Positions 34,001 through 43,787 of a stretch of 64,000 nucleotides of DNA are shown piece after piece. The DNA is taken from positions 786,316-850,315 of the forward strand of contig NZ_VDES01000001.1 of NCBI RefSeq assembly GCF_013607875.1, read 5' to 3'. Both the position numbers and the translations under genes were made by a program. The notes beneath the pieces were generated by a model, which was not told the DNA's origin, did not search any database, and was given only the letters and a program-made list of their open reading frames with translations. The number at the start of each line of letters is the position of its first letter. The stretch's first letter is position 1. This DNA is from Blastomonas ursincola. Its GTDB lineage: Bacteria; Pseudomonadota; Alphaproteobacteria; Sphingomonadales; Sphingomonadaceae.

Positions 34001-36045
34001 GCGAGACGACTACTCTGTTCAGCACGCCCGACCGGCTGACCATTGCCACCTACAATGTCGAAAATCTCGACCCCAGCGATGGGGCGGTAAAGTTCAACCT
34101 GCTCGCCAGTGACATCGTGTTCAACCTGCGTGCGCCGGACATCATCGCGCTGCAGGAAATCCAGGATGCCGATGGCGCGGGCAGCGGATCGAACCTTTCG
34201 GGCACCGTCACCGCCAATCTGATCATCGAGGCGATCAACGCCGCCGGTGGTCCGCAATATGCCTATGTCGAAGTCGCCCCGAGCGCGCCCAACACCACAG
34301 GGGGCGAGCCCAATGGCAACATCCGCAACGGCTATCTCTATCAGGTCAACCGCGTCGATTATGTCGAGGGCAGCGCCACGCTGGTGCCCGGTGCGGCATT
34401 CAACAACAGCCGCTCACCGCTGGCCGCGACCTTCACCTTCAATGAACAGACGATCACCGCGATCAACGTCCATTCGACCTCGCGCGGCGGCAGCAGCCCG
34501 CTGTTCGGCGCCCAGCAGCCGCCAGTGAATGCCGGGGAAGGCGCGCGGATTGCCCAGTCCGAGGCAATTCGCGCCTATGTGACCAATATCCTCAGCAACA
34601 ATCCCGGCGCGAACATCGCCGTGCTGGGCGATTTCAACGGCTTCTATTTCGAAGAGTCGCTCGAACTGCTCGAGCAAGGCGGCATCCTGTCCAATATCCT
34701 GCGCGAGCTGCCCGAGGCAGAGCGCTACACCTATTATTTCGGCGGCAACGCCCAGGCGCTCGACAATTTTCTGGTGACGCCGGGACTGCTGGAAAACATC
34801 ATCGTCGATGCCGTGCACATCAATTCCGAACAGGCCGCAGGCCCGAACCGCGTGTCCGATCACGATCCGCTGCTCGCCTCCTTCCTTCTGCCGCTGCCTA
34901 ATGCAGCACCGACCAATCTGGTGCTCGGCAATGCCAGCGTGGCAGAGAACAGCGCCGCCGGAACGGTCGTCGGCACGCTCAGCGCCACCGACCGCGCCAG
35001 CGATACGCTGCTCTATGAGCTGGTCGACAATGCCGGCGGCCGCTTCGTCGTCGACGCGGTGACAGGCGTCATCACCACCACCGCCGCCTTCGATTTTGAG
35101 GCAACCCCTTCCCTCGCGATCACTGCCAAGGTCACCGATCAGGGCGGCCTCAGCACCGAAAAGGCGTTCACCATCGGTGTCACCGACGTCAACGAAGCGC
35201 CGGTGGCGGCCAACGATACGGTCTCGGTCAACGAGGATGGAACCACCGACAATCTGTGGTCGCTGCTGCTGGGCAATGACACCGATCACGATGCTGGCAG
35301 CACGCTGACCATCTCGGCGGTCAATGACAGCCAAACCTTGGGCACCCTCGTCTTCGACCCCGTATCGAAGAGCCTGCGCTATGTCGCCGACGATGACAGC
35401 TTCGACGCGCTGGCTCCCGGCGAGGTCGTCACCGACCGCTTCACCTATACCGTGCGCGATGCTGGCGGCCTCACCAGCACCGCAACGGTCGAGGTTCGGG
35501 TCACCGGCATCGCCGATGGCGTGACCCGCTATGGCTCGATCTTCTCCGACATGCTCAACGGCACGGCAGGCGAAGACACGCTCTACGGCCTGACCGGCAA
35601 TGACACGCTCAACGGTCTTGGCGGGCATGACGAACTGTGGGGCGGCATCGGCAACGACAGGCTGTTCGGCGGCGAAGGCAATGACCAGCTCTCGGGCGGT
35701 CTGGGCAACGACCTGCTCGACGGCGGCACGGGAGATGACCGGCTGTCGGGCGATGGCGGCAACGACACGCTGACCGGCGGCGCAGGACGTGACAGCTTCT
35801 CGTTCAGCTTCCTCGCGGGCAACGATACCATCATGGACTTCAACACGGCGGAAGATTCGATCCTGCTCGACAGCGGTGTCGACATTGTGCGCACCCGCGT
35901 GCGCGACGTGAACCGCGATGGCGTGAACGATCTCGAACTGACATTGTCGTTCGGCGGGTCGGTGACACTGCTGGGCGTGAGCGATTTCAACGCTGTGAAT
36001 GTGAGCCAGGAGAAGCTGCCCTTCTTCACCGAAACGCTGTTCTGA
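31033..36045 (+). CDS. Large RTX-type extracellular nuclease (ExeM/NucH-like), type I secretion substrate
   Basis: A 1670-residue multidomain secreted protein. From the N-terminus: a unique beta domain (1-210), two Calx-beta repeats (about 213-440), a lamin-tail (LTD) domain (about 446-605; VFVNELHYDN), a third Calx-beta (about 617-730), an OB-like domain (about 736-980), and an endonuclease/exonuclease/phosphatase domain (about 1000-1286) with Asn1008 (TYNVENL), Glu1042 (LQEIQD), Asp1200/Asn1202 (GDFNG) and Asp1276-His1277-Asp1278 (SDHDP). Two cadherin-like domains and about eight GGxGxD RTX nonapeptides (about 1518-1590) precede a C-terminal export signal. No Sec signal peptide. Likely a Ca2+-dependent nuclease used on extracellular DNA, as in Shewanella ExeM. 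Confidence 0.92.
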   Translation: MPSLTTLGTALNQNFDTLANSGTSSALPSGWFISESGTSATVNGQYAAGNGSGNAGDTYSFGAAGSTDRALGSLRSGTNAPTIGAQFTNDTGAVISSLQFAYTGEQWRLGTAGRADRLDFQISFDATSLTTGTWIDVNALDFSSPVTAGALGALDGNAAANRTAVSATYDILAGIPAGATFWIRWVDSDATGADDGLGIDDFSITPIGQAANPGTFSVASASASEEQGFVDLLVTRTGGSSGAATVSYTLAGVTATAGADFNATAGTISFADGETQRAIRVAVTNDSLFEGDETFEVTLTRTTAGSIGTATATGTIINDDASPQPATLSIANASVTEGNSGTTQIRFEVTRTGSGSGEASANYTVNFGNADAADFVSGSAFVGRVTLVDGEWVDVITLDVLGDTVVEPDETFTITLSNANMGTQIGTATATGTIANDDIAPAPIANVFVNELHYDNAGGDVNEAIEVAGVAGTNLAGWRIVLYNGNGGVAYAATGGSANGIALSGIIPDQSNGFGTLSFPAPGIQNGAPDGFALVDNLGRVVQFLSYEGTFTATNGPAAGLTSTDIGVAQDGDAIGTSLQLTGTGSSYEDFVWAPAQTSTNAAANTGQSFLSPNAPGELRILDTSVVEGDAGTRNLVFTVRRAGASGLTTTVDYTINLDGTANAADLGSGAVLSGTLTFAPGVSSQQIVVPIQGDTLAELNETLSVTLANASNATIIDGSATGTITNDDPVDLAIYTIQGLGHRSEYVGQTVITRGIVTAVDANGYYLQDAAGDGDARTSDAVFVSTNGAPGRSVGDSVEVRGTVAEFLPGNNTTNLTITQINQSAATLISTGNALPAATLIGTGAGGVLPPSAVFDDDNFQTYDPQNDAADFYESLEGMRVTIEAPLVTGNTNEFGETFVVASGGTGATGVNSRGGITISGDANNVDDYNPERIQIDDNANLFAGFRPDYTQGDVLSNVTGIISYNFQTYELQVTEAVTVTTDAGPLTRETTTLFSTPDRLTIATYNVENLDPSDGAVKFNLLASDIVFNLRAPDIIALQEIQDADGAGSGSNLSGTVTANLIIEAINAAGGPQYAYVEVAPSAPNTTGGEPNGNIRNGYLYQVNRVDYVEGSATLVPGAAFNNSRSPLAATFTFNEQTITAINVHSTSRGGSSPLFGAQQPPVNAGEGARIAQSEAIRAYVTNILSNNPGANIAVLGDFNGFYFEESLELLEQGGILSNILRELPEAERYTYYFGGNAQALDNFLVTPGLLENIIVDAVHINSEQAAGPNRVSDHDPLLASFLLPLPNAAPTNLVLGNASVAENSAAGTVVGTLSATDRASDTLLYELVDNAGGRFVVDAVTGVITTTAAFDFEATPSLAITAKVTDQGGLSTEKAFTIGVTDVNEAPVAANDTVSVNEDGTTDNLWSLLLGNDTDHDAGSTLTISAVNDSQTLGTLVFDPVSKSLRYVADDDSFDALAPGEVVTDRFTYTVRDAGGLTSTATVEVRVTGIADGVTRYGSIFSDMLNGTAGEDTLYGLTGNDTLNGLGGHDELWGGIGNDRLFGGEGNDQLSGGLGNDLLDGGTGDDRLSGDGGNDTLTGGAGRDSFSFSFLAGNDTIMDFNTAEDSILLDSGVDIVRTRVRDVNRDGVNDLELTLSFGGSVTLLGVSDFNAVNVSQEKLPFFTETLF

Positions 36046-36056
36046 CGAAACCGATG

Positions 36057-36085
36057 GCCGGGTGGGCAGACCATGCCCTCCCGGC
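36057..36085 (+). terminator. Stem-loop after the RTX gene
   Basis: Twelve-base arms GCCGGGTGGGCA and TGCCCTCCCGGC (one T-T mismatch) around a GACCA loop, 12 bp after the stop codon. No T-run follows, so it is a likely but not classical terminator. Confidence 0.6.
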
Positions 36086-36276
36086 ACATTGCCCTGATGT
36101 GCTTCTGCTGCAGGTCTCTATTCTGACGTTCGATCTATTCTGGCTGGGTGATTTGCTGATGTTGGCAGCGACGCCCGCTTTTGGCGTCACGGGTCATGCG
36201 AGGGTGTGCTTTGGACAGGCGGGTTTGTCCCAAGGCCGTATGGCCAGCTCCCCGCCGGCGACGAGGAGCTGATCAT

Positions 36277-36909
36277 TCAAATTTCTGTGTTTTCGGCAAG
36301 GGCTAGTGCGTCTTCCACGTCGATCCCGAGATAGCGTACGGTATTCTCGATCTTGCAGTGACCGAGAAGGATCTGGACAGCGCGCAGGTTGCCGGTCGCC
36401 CTGTAGATTATCGACGCCTTTGTGCGCCGAAGCGAATGAGTACCGTACTCGCTTCGCATCAGGCCGACCGCCGTAACCCAATCATCTACAAGCCGCTCAT
36501 ACTGGCGCGTGCTGAGATGACGATCACGATCGACGCGGCTCGGAAACACATAGTCTTCGACCGTACCGCCTCGGCGTTCGAGCCATGTCAGCAAACTCGC
36601 TCGTGCGTCCGCAAGCAATTCGAACTGAACCGGGCGACTTGTTTTCTGCTGCATTACGATTGCGCGCGTCCGGATCTGTCCGCCGCTCACGATGTCTCCA
36701 ATTTTCATCCTTACCAAGTCGCAGCCGCGAAGCTTGCTATCGATCGCGAGGTCAAGCAGTGCACGATCTCGCAGGCGACGGTTCTGATTGAGGTAGAACC
36801 GGATCTGCCATATTTGCTTTGGCTTTAGTGCACGCTTCGCACCGACGGTTCGTCCGGCATTCCAGACCTGACGTTTGGTCGCAACGGTCTGAGATTCAGT
36901 CATTTCCAT
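36277..36909 (-). CDS. Tyrosine recombinase/integrase
   Basis: A 210-residue protein of the phage-integrase family with the whole catalytic set: Arg61 (SKLRGCDL), Lys89, His158/Arg161 (GTHSLRRT), His184 (LLGHCKIENTVRYL) and nucleophile Tyr193. It lacks a standard N-terminal core-binding domain and is about the size of FimB/XerC catalytic domains, so it may act on a short site. The start at 36909 has GGAG seven bases upstream; the frame is open to 36996. Base composition is lower in GC than its neighbours, which hints at transfer. No phage genes or attachment repeats were found beside it. Confidence 0.88.
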   Translation of the reverse strand: MEMTESQTVATKRQVWNAGRTVGAKRALKPKQIWQIRFYLNQNRRLRDRALLDLAIDSKLRGCDLVRMKIGDIVSGGQIRTRAIVMQQKTSRPVQFELLADARASLLTWLERRGGTVEDYVFPSRVDRDRHLSTRQYERLVDDWVTAVGLMRSEYGTHSLRRTKASIIYRATGNLRAVQILLGHCKIENTVRYLGIDVEDALALAENTEI

Positions 36910-37269
36910 GGTCATTCTCCTATGGCCGGGTTGGCCATTTGAAGAACGGTCCATAGGCGGGAGGGTGTAGACCCAGTCGGGCCCGTACCGACCCAACCTC
37001 GGTCACTCCCGGCCGCTGCGGTCAATGTCTGGTTTCGCCAGAAGTAGTCGTTGAGGTTTCTCGGTCGCGCGTCGACCCCGCTCGTGACCGTCGCCGAGTG
37101 GGCAGCAGTTCGTCCCCCGTCTGGAAGCCACTTCCGTGAAAGCGGACGGACCAATTTGTCATCTAATGCTGGTTACGTGACCAAAGCCTGCAGCATCGCC
37201 TTCTCGATTGGCGAGAAGTCGTCGGCTGGGCGTCCGATGCTGGCCCTGCACCGCATCGGTTCGCTGCCG
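36910..37269. other. Intergenic region between recombinase and usg
   Basis: 360 bp with no supported gene. Some short frames exist but they lack recognisable sequence; the region is composed of unrelated low-complexity and AT-variable DNA. Confidence 0.5.
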
Positions 37270-37542
37270 TTATTGAATGCAGCGGACAGCGTCGGTTGGT
37301 CTCCAGGTGCGCGGCCCCATATTGCGGTCGTTGGCGATGGTCACCGAATGCAGGACCGCCTCGATATCGCGCCGCCACGTATCGAGAAAGCGGCGCAGCC
37401 CGGGATATTCGGGTGCTTCGTCATATTGCTGCCAGACGAACAGCTGCAGCAGCGAGGGATGATCGGGCAGATAATAGGCGATCTCCACGGTCGTCAGGCT
37501 GTAGCCCAGAAGCTGCAACCGAAAATCCTGATCTCCTGCCAT
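37270..37542 (-). CDS. usg: Usg family protein
   Basis: A 90-residue protein matching Usg, first described next to trp genes and common in alphaproteobacteria: FRLQLLGYSLTTVEIAYYLPDHPSLLQLFVWQQYDEAPEYPGLRRFLDTWRRDIEAVLHSVTIAN. The GYSLTTxEIxYxxPDHP and FVWQxYDxAPxxPxLRxFLxxW blocks are diagnostic. Function unknown; in other genomes it is near tryptophan synthesis genes, but no trp genes are present here. A GGGAG ribosome-binding site lies about 9 bases upstream. Divergent from groES. Confidence 0.9.
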   Translation of the reverse strand: MAGDQDFRLQLLGYSLTTVEIAYYLPDHPSLLQLFVWQQYDEAPEYPGLRRFLDTWRRDIEAVLHSVTIANDRNMGPRTWRPTDAVRCIQ

Positions 37543-37636
37543 GATGCGTTCTCCCGATGCTGATCAGATGGCCTTTGCGAATAGGGACGAAAATCGTGGG
37601 CATATTTCTTTCGAACAGCGGGCCGTGTCAAGGACG

Positions 37637-37661
37637 CTTGCAGCGCAAATCCCTTCTATCC
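37637..37661 (+). promoter_or_regulatory. Possible heat-shock promoter for groESL
   Basis: CTTGCA at 37637-37642 and CTATCC at 37656-37661 are separated by 13 bases, 20 bp upstream of the CIRCE element. The spacing and the CTTG motif fit an RpoH (sigma-32)-type promoter, but the match is partial. Confidence 0.4.
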
Positions 37662-37681
37662 CATTGATATGATGTAATTTG

Positions 37682-37708
37682 CTGGCACTCGCTCGCGGCG
37701 AGTGCTGA
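37682..37708 (+). promoter_or_regulatory. CIRCE element (HrcA operator) upstream of groES
   Basis: CTGGCACTC, nine bases (GCTCGCGGC), then GAGTGCTGA: the inverted repeat of CIRCE with two to three deviations from the consensus TTAGCACTC-N9-GAGTGCTAA. It lies about 115 bp ahead of the groES ATG. HrcA binding here would repress the operon in normal growth. Confidence 0.92.
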
Positions 37709-37823
37709 AATTTTGAGCGGCCCTCTTGAACTGCCCGGACAGGCTTACAATTTTGCCGCTCGCCTCCTGCTGGAGTCTCCGGGGGAGGCTTTCCATCAAC
37801 GTTTTTGCAATTGGAGGTTATGC

Positions 37824-38138
37824 ATGCATTTCCGTCCCTTGCACGATCGCGTGCTGGTTCGCCGTATCGAGGCCGATGAGAAGACGGCCGGCGGCATCAT
37901 CATTCCCGACACTGCCAAGGAAAAGCCGCAGGAAGGCGAAGTGGTCGCCACCGGCCCGGGCAGCCGTACCGACAAGGGCGAGCTGATCGCGCTGGCGGTC
38001 AAGCCGGGCGATCGCATCCTGTTCGGCAAATGGTCGGGCACCGAGGTCAAGATCGACGGCGAGGATCTGCTCATCATGAAGGAGAGCGACATCCTGGGCG
38101 TGGTCGAGACCGTGGCCGAGCTGAAACAGGCGGCCTGA
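37824..38138 (+). CDS. groES: Co-chaperonin GroES
   Basis: A 104-residue cap protein of the GroEL chaperonin. [46 protein letters not shown] contains the conserved mobile loop ([14 protein letters not shown]) that contacts GroEL, and the C-terminal half [34 protein letters not shown] is complete. ATG at 37824 is preceded by TTGGAGG. The gene is first in a groES-groEL operon controlled by CIRCE. The frame is open upstream to 37713 but the conserved start is clear. Confidence 0.97.
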   Translation: MHFRPLHDRVLVRRIEADEKTAGGIIIPDTAKEKPQEGEVVATGPGSRTDKGELIALAVKPGDRILFGKWSGTEVKIDGEDLLIMKESDILGVVETVAELKQAA

Positions 38139-38192
38139 CCTTTCCCGTCGTCATTTCCATTTGTTCAACCGAAATCTGGAAAAAGGAGGTAG

Positions 38193-39818
<1,626 letters not shown>

Positions 39819-39833
39819 TCTGATGCACATGAT

Positions 39834-39867
39834 GGGTTGGGGGCAGCGCCCAGTCTGCTCCCGACCC
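39834..39867 (+). terminator. Stem-loop after groEL
   Basis: Arms GGGTTGGGGGCAG and CTGCTCCCGACCC can pair over 13 bp (two G-U pairs) around an 8-nt loop, 15 bp after the groEL stop. No T-tract follows. Confidence 0.6.
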
Positions 39868-40182
39868 ACTTCAAGTCATAACGCCACGCCACACGAACAG
39901 GCGCTGAACGTCGGCTTCCGGCAAGAGCTGACGCTGAGCCTGTGGCATCGGAACGACGGGTTTGTCCCAGTTCAAGCCATTCAGATCCTTCGGGCACCCG
40001 CAATCCAGCGAGAGGGCCCTGGGTCGCGTTTGGGGCAATCACTGGACATCGTGCCGCCCCCTATCGGCATGGGCCAAAGGCTCGAGGTCCGATGGTGTTT
40101 GGCCTGAGCGGCGTCAGACAGGATCGCGCGGCCGTCTGCGCACGCCTCGACATTCCGCCCTGGTTGGATCAGTGTCGATCGC
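39868..40182. other. Intergenic region between groEL terminator and next gene
   Basis: About 315 bp with no gene I can support. It carries one TTTGTCCCA word near 39961, also seen near 26108 and 36224, but nothing larger is shared. Confidence 0.5.
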
Positions 40183-41040
40183 ATGACCCGCATGGTGCAC
40201 GCCCCAAGACCGTCCATCTCCTTCATGCCCTGGCTGATCGCGGCGCTCGCTTCGCTTGTGGCTCCGCTGCTGGCGATGCAGGCGCTGCTCGGATCGCCAT
40301 CGCGGACGCCATGGGTGCTGGCGGCAGGACCGATGCTCGCGCTGGGGCTGATGGGGGCTGGGATGATTACCTCCGCTGCAGCCGGGCGTTTCCGGATCGG
40401 CGTGCTGATGGCCTTGCTGGCTGCGATCTGCCTTGTGCTTGCAGAGCACATGCAGGGAATGCCATCGCTGCCCCATCCGGTTGCCATGAGCCTTGCCTTT
40501 GTCGCCGCGAGCGTCAGTTTTGCGGCGCGGGGCAAGCTGTTCGCCCGTAGCGCAGGCGACAAGGGCTGGTGGATCGCGATCTTCGTGGTCGCTGGCGAAG
40601 CTGCGATGCTTGGCACGGCGGCGGCCATGCCGGGGGCTCTGCCGGACTGGCTGCTGGTGCTGCTGCCGGCGCAATGGGCCAGCATGGCGATCCAGACGGC
40701 GCTGACAGGTGCCGGAACGATTGCAGCGGGCTCCGCGCTGGTCGCGCTGGCAGGCACGGCAGCAGTGACGTTGCTGGTCGCGCGGCTGCTGCCCCGGCGC
40801 TGGCCCTATGCGCTGATGTTTTCAGCCTGGTTGGGCCTGTCCGCGCTGGTGTGGCATTACCCGCCGCCAGCCCCCTCGCACGCAGACCTGGGCGGCATCG
40901 ATACCGCGTCAGCCGACATCGGAACACCAGCCGCTAGCGCGGCTTCCGCACCGGAGGCGGACAGGCCGCATGCAGCTGTCGCAGCGCCGACCAGACCGGC
41001 AGCGAAAGCTGCGCCGCATCGTCCACGGTCAGCGCAGTGA
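40183..41040 (+). CDS. Hypothetical polytopic membrane protein
   Basis: A 285-residue protein with about six hydrophobic segments (for example PWLIAALASLVAPLLAMQALL, MALLAAICLVLA, WIAIFVVAGEAAMLGTA, GTIAAGSALVALAGTAAVTLLVARLL), then a Pro/Ala-rich tail (about 235-285) that is probably disordered. I recognise no family. The start is uncertain: no strong ribosome-binding site is seen and the next in-frame ATG is at 40225. Its 3' end overlaps the convergent TPR gene by about 107 bp, so the tail may be an annotation effect. Confidence 0.6.
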   Translation: MTRMVHAPRPSISFMPWLIAALASLVAPLLAMQALLGSPSRTPWVLAAGPMLALGLMGAGMITSAAAGRFRIGVLMALLAAICLVLAEHMQGMPSLPHPVAMSLAFVAASVSFAARGKLFARSAGDKGWWIAIFVVAGEAAMLGTAAAMPGALPDWLLVLLPAQWASMAIQTALTGAGTIAAGSALVALAGTAAVTLLVARLLPRRWPYALMFSAWLGLSALVWHYPPPAPSHADLGGIDTASADIGTPAASAASAPEADRPHAAVAAPTRPAAKAAPHRPRSAQ

Positions 41041-42280
41041 TCTGCCAGCCATCGTTCGTGGGGCCGAGCTCCAGCGCGCTGCTGTTGCGGACCGCCAGCG
41101 CGGTCGGCGGACGGAGATCGATGATGCGGCTGGCGGGCATATAGCCATAGGCATCGTCGCTGGCGCCGAGCTGGTCCGACAGCGACACCACCAGCTCGCA
41201 GCCCGATGCGGCATATTGCACGGCCGATACCTTGCGCCGCGACCAGAAGCGATAGTTGCTGGTCCCCTTGACCTGCCGAGCGCCCATGAAGAAACCAAGC
41301 TTGCCCTCGCGCGCTAGCCGCGAGAGATAGGCGACCCTGCCGACGGGCGATGCTGCAGTTTTCAGCATATCGGCCTGGTTCGCACCGATGATGTCGGACA
41401 GGCGCAGCAGGAATTGCGGGTCCTCCAGCAACGCGGCCATGCCCGATAGCGCAGCGAGGAAATCGAGATCGACGAGATTGCGGCGCGCAAGCTCCTTGAG
41501 CGAGGCTTCCAGTTCCTCTGCCGATCCCGAGGCCGCCGCAAGCTGCGCCTGGGTGCGGTAGATTTCGGGATAGGCGGGATCGGCAGCGGCGGCGGCGCTG
41601 AGCGCCGGGCGCGCTTCCGCCAGGGGCAAGCCGGCCGCTTCCTTGACCTTGGCTGTCGCGATCTGGCGCAGCACAGGCTGCAGTTTCCCAAGCTCTGCCT
41701 CCGCGCTGTCGGCTGCGGGACTGCCGGGCAGCGATTCGCGCACCTGTCGCAGCACGCGCGCTGCATCGACCGGCTGGTTCAGGCGCCCGGCATAAAGCTC
41801 GGCAGCCTTGAGCGCATAATCCGGTGCGTTGCGCCCGGCCGCCCAGCCCTCCTCGTACAGCCTCGCAGCCTTGCCGATCAGCCCTTCGGCCAATGCCGCA
41901 TCGGCTGCGCCGACATTCTGGTTGCCCGTTTTCAGCGAGCGGATGGTGAAGACCAGCTTCTCGACCGCCGCTCGCGCGCTGGCGGGCGCCTGCGCCAGCG
42001 CCTGATTGGCCTGCGTTTCCGCCGCGTCATATTGCTGCAGCCCCATATAGGCCATGGCGACATAATAGCTGGCGCGATAATCGGCCGGGTCGACGCGCAG
42101 CGCGTCCTTGGCGACCGCGAGCGCTTCGATATAGCGATCTTCGGACAGGAGCTGTTTAGATGCCTCGATCTGGACGTCGTTCGCCCCCTGCAGCGCCAGC
42201 GCAGGCGCAGCCAAGCCCCATCCGGCGACGGCGAGCAGCAGCACCGGAGCCGTGCTGGCGGCGAGGCGCCTGCGCATCAT
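40934..42280 (-). CDS. Secreted TPR-repeat protein of unknown function
   Basis: A 448-residue protein with an N-terminal signal peptide (APVLLLAVAGWGLAAPALALQ) and TPR-like helices: SKQLLSEDRYIEALAVAKDALRVDPADYRASYYVAMAYMGLQQYDAAETQANQALA is a clear TPR pair, and more helical repeats follow (residues about 125-290). The C-terminal part, from RLAREGKLGFFMGARQVKGTSNYRFW on, has beta-rich sequence of no known family. Periplasmic location is expected. The start at 42280 has AAGGGA inside the preceding bases; a longer frame starts at 42295. Last gene of a two-gene set with the coiled-coil protein upstream. Confidence 0.78.
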   Translation of the reverse strand: MMRRRLAASTAPVLLLAVAGWGLAAPALALQGANDVQIEASKQLLSEDRYIEALAVAKDALRVDPADYRASYYVAMAYMGLQQYDAAETQANQALAQAPASARAAVEKLVFTIRSLKTGNQNVGAADAALAEGLIGKAARLYEEGWAAGRNAPDYALKAAELYAGRLNQPVDAARVLRQVRESLPGSPAADSAEAELGKLQPVLRQIATAKVKEAAGLPLAEARPALSAAAAADPAYPEIYRTQAQLAAASGSAEELEASLKELARRNLVDLDFLAALSGMAALLEDPQFLLRLSDIIGANQADMLKTAASPVGRVAYLSRLAREGKLGFFMGARQVKGTSNYRFWSRRKVSAVQYAASGCELVVSLSDQLGASDDAYGYMPASRIIDLRPPTALAVRNSSALELGPTNDGWQITALTVDDAAQLSLPVWSALRQLHAACPPPVRKPR

Positions 42281-42299
42281 GCAAAGTCCCTTCATCCGG

Positions 42300-43658
42300 T
42301 CAGCTGCCAGATCCGGGCGTATTGGCGAGTTGCTGCTCGCGCGCCTGAGCCTCGGCCTGGCGACGCGCCTCTTCCTGCTGGCGCTCGAGCGCCGCCGCGG
42401 CCTCCTGCTGGCGCTTCAGCTCCAGCGCTGCAGCCAGCCTGGGTTCGACCTGTGCCAGGGCGCGGTCGAGCTTCGCGAGTTCCTGGCTGGCCGAGCTGTT
42501 GTATCCGGGAGCGGTCCCGATGATGAGGCTGCTCGCCCGCGCGATGAATTCCGCGACGCGTGGCAGGATCTCGCCGAAACCGGCGGCATCATATTTGCCC
42601 ATGCGGAAGGTATAGCCTGCCCCGGCAATGCTCGGGCCGTCGCTGCCGCGTCCCATCAGGGTGGTAAGGATGTTGAGATAGCCCGCGAGGCCGAATGCCG
42701 TGATCCTGGATGCGACCTCGTTCGCGGTGGACTGCACGCTCGCGGTCTGTCGCTGCGCGGTGTTGTCGTTGTTGGTCAGGCCCGTCGCCATCCGCGCGCG
42801 ATCGTCGGCATGGCGGTCCTCGCATTTGGCCAGCGCATCGCTCCAGGTGCGGGCATCGGCGATACAGGCCTGCAAGGCCGGGATGGTCTGGGCGGTACCG
42901 GCATCCCTGATGACCGCATCGATCTGGCGGCTGATCACGGTGCGCTGCTGGACGTAATCCTGCGCATCGAAGGCAAACTCCTGGCGGATGATGCCGCGTT
43001 CCATGCTGGTGGCCGTACGCCACAGCCCCATGCCCTCGAACAGCTGGCTGCGGATCGCATCGATATCGGGCGACAGCTTGGCGAGCTTGGCCTTGGCATC
43101 GCGCAGCTGCTGCGCCAGCCGGTCGATACCCTGTTGCAGTTCGCGCTCCTTGGCGGCGATCTGCTCGGGCGTAGGCTTGATGATCGACTGGCCCGAATGC
43201 GGGAACTGCTCACCCTTGGAGATGATGTCGGACTTGGTGCGCCCGCAGCCCGAGCAGAACAGGCCCTGGCGATATTCGTCGAGGATCGCCTCCTTGTTGC
43301 GGATGGCTTCGTTGAGCTTGTCGGTCAGCTGCTTCTCTTCGGTCTGCAGCTTGCCGATCTGATCGGCCGTAGCCCCATAGGCCCGCACCAGCGACAGGAT
43401 GGCGCTGGTTACGCTGCTCGCCATGTCGCGGGCATATTCGGGGCCCTTCCAGTCGGGCGGACGGTTCGAGCGGGTGGCCAGCGCCTCGGTGCCGACGCGG
43501 CTGCTGCGCAGGCGGGTCGGGTCGAGCAGATCCTGCGCTGAGGCCAGGTTCGCCCCCATGGCCGGGAGCGCGACCAAGCCGGCCACGACGGCACGACGAT
43601 CAATGGAGCCCCGGTCTTCATGGCAGCACGGGCACTGCGTGCCGTGTCGATCGTCCAT
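42300..43658 (-). CDS. Secreted coiled-coil protein with CxxC motifs, unknown function
   Basis: A 452-residue protein. The N-terminus has CPCC (about residues 9-12) followed by a twin-arginine-like signal (DRRAVVAGLVALPAMGANLASAQ). The rest is largely helical: DQIGKLQTEEKQLTDKLNEAIRNKEAILDEYRQG, a second motif FCSGCGRTKSDI, and long heptad-like stretches (ERELQQGIDRLAQQLRDAKAKLAKLSPDIDAIRSQL) with a low-complexity Gln/Ala/Arg tail. Two CxxC motifs suggest metal or disulfide sites. Start at 43658 chosen for AAGGGG six bases upstream. It sits 20 bp upstream of the TPR gene on the same strand. No known family. Confidence 0.7.
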   Translation of the reverse strand: MDDRHGTQCPCCHEDRGSIDRRAVVAGLVALPAMGANLASAQDLLDPTRLRSSRVGTEALATRSNRPPDWKGPEYARDMASSVTSAILSLVRAYGATADQIGKLQTEEKQLTDKLNEAIRNKEAILDEYRQGLFCSGCGRTKSDIISKGEQFPHSGQSIIKPTPEQIAAKERELQQGIDRLAQQLRDAKAKLAKLSPDIDAIRSQLFEGMGLWRTATSMERGIIRQEFAFDAQDYVQQRTVISRQIDAVIRDAGTAQTIPALQACIADARTWSDALAKCEDRHADDRARMATGLTNNDNTAQRQTASVQSTANEVASRITAFGLAGYLNILTTLMGRGSDGPSIAGAGYTFRMGKYDAAGFGEILPRVAEFIARASSLIIGTAPGYNSSASQELAKLDRALAQVEPRLAAALELKRQQEAAAALERQQEEARRQAEAQAREQQLANTPGSGS

Positions 43659-43787
43659 CGCACACCCCTTTGCGATCTTGCGGTTATGTTGACGACCCTT
43701 TTTGCCATGGATAATGAAATCGCACCGCCATGGCAACGGGTGTACCGAGCCAAGCGATTGAATTGTCTTGCCTCAGCCGCCTGGCGC

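Noticed and set aside
32521-36087. Minus-strand open frames inside the RTX gene
   Set aside because: Shadows of the plus-strand RTX protein, which has intact domains and active-site residues.
36277-37542. Prophage or integrative element around the recombinase
   Set aside because: Neighbours are RTX nuclease, usg and groESL; no phage, plasmid or conjugation genes appear.
36910-37563. Plus-strand open frames of about 60-170 codons over usg and the neighbouring gap
   Set aside because: They run antisense to usg, which has clear family motifs, and have no recognisable content.
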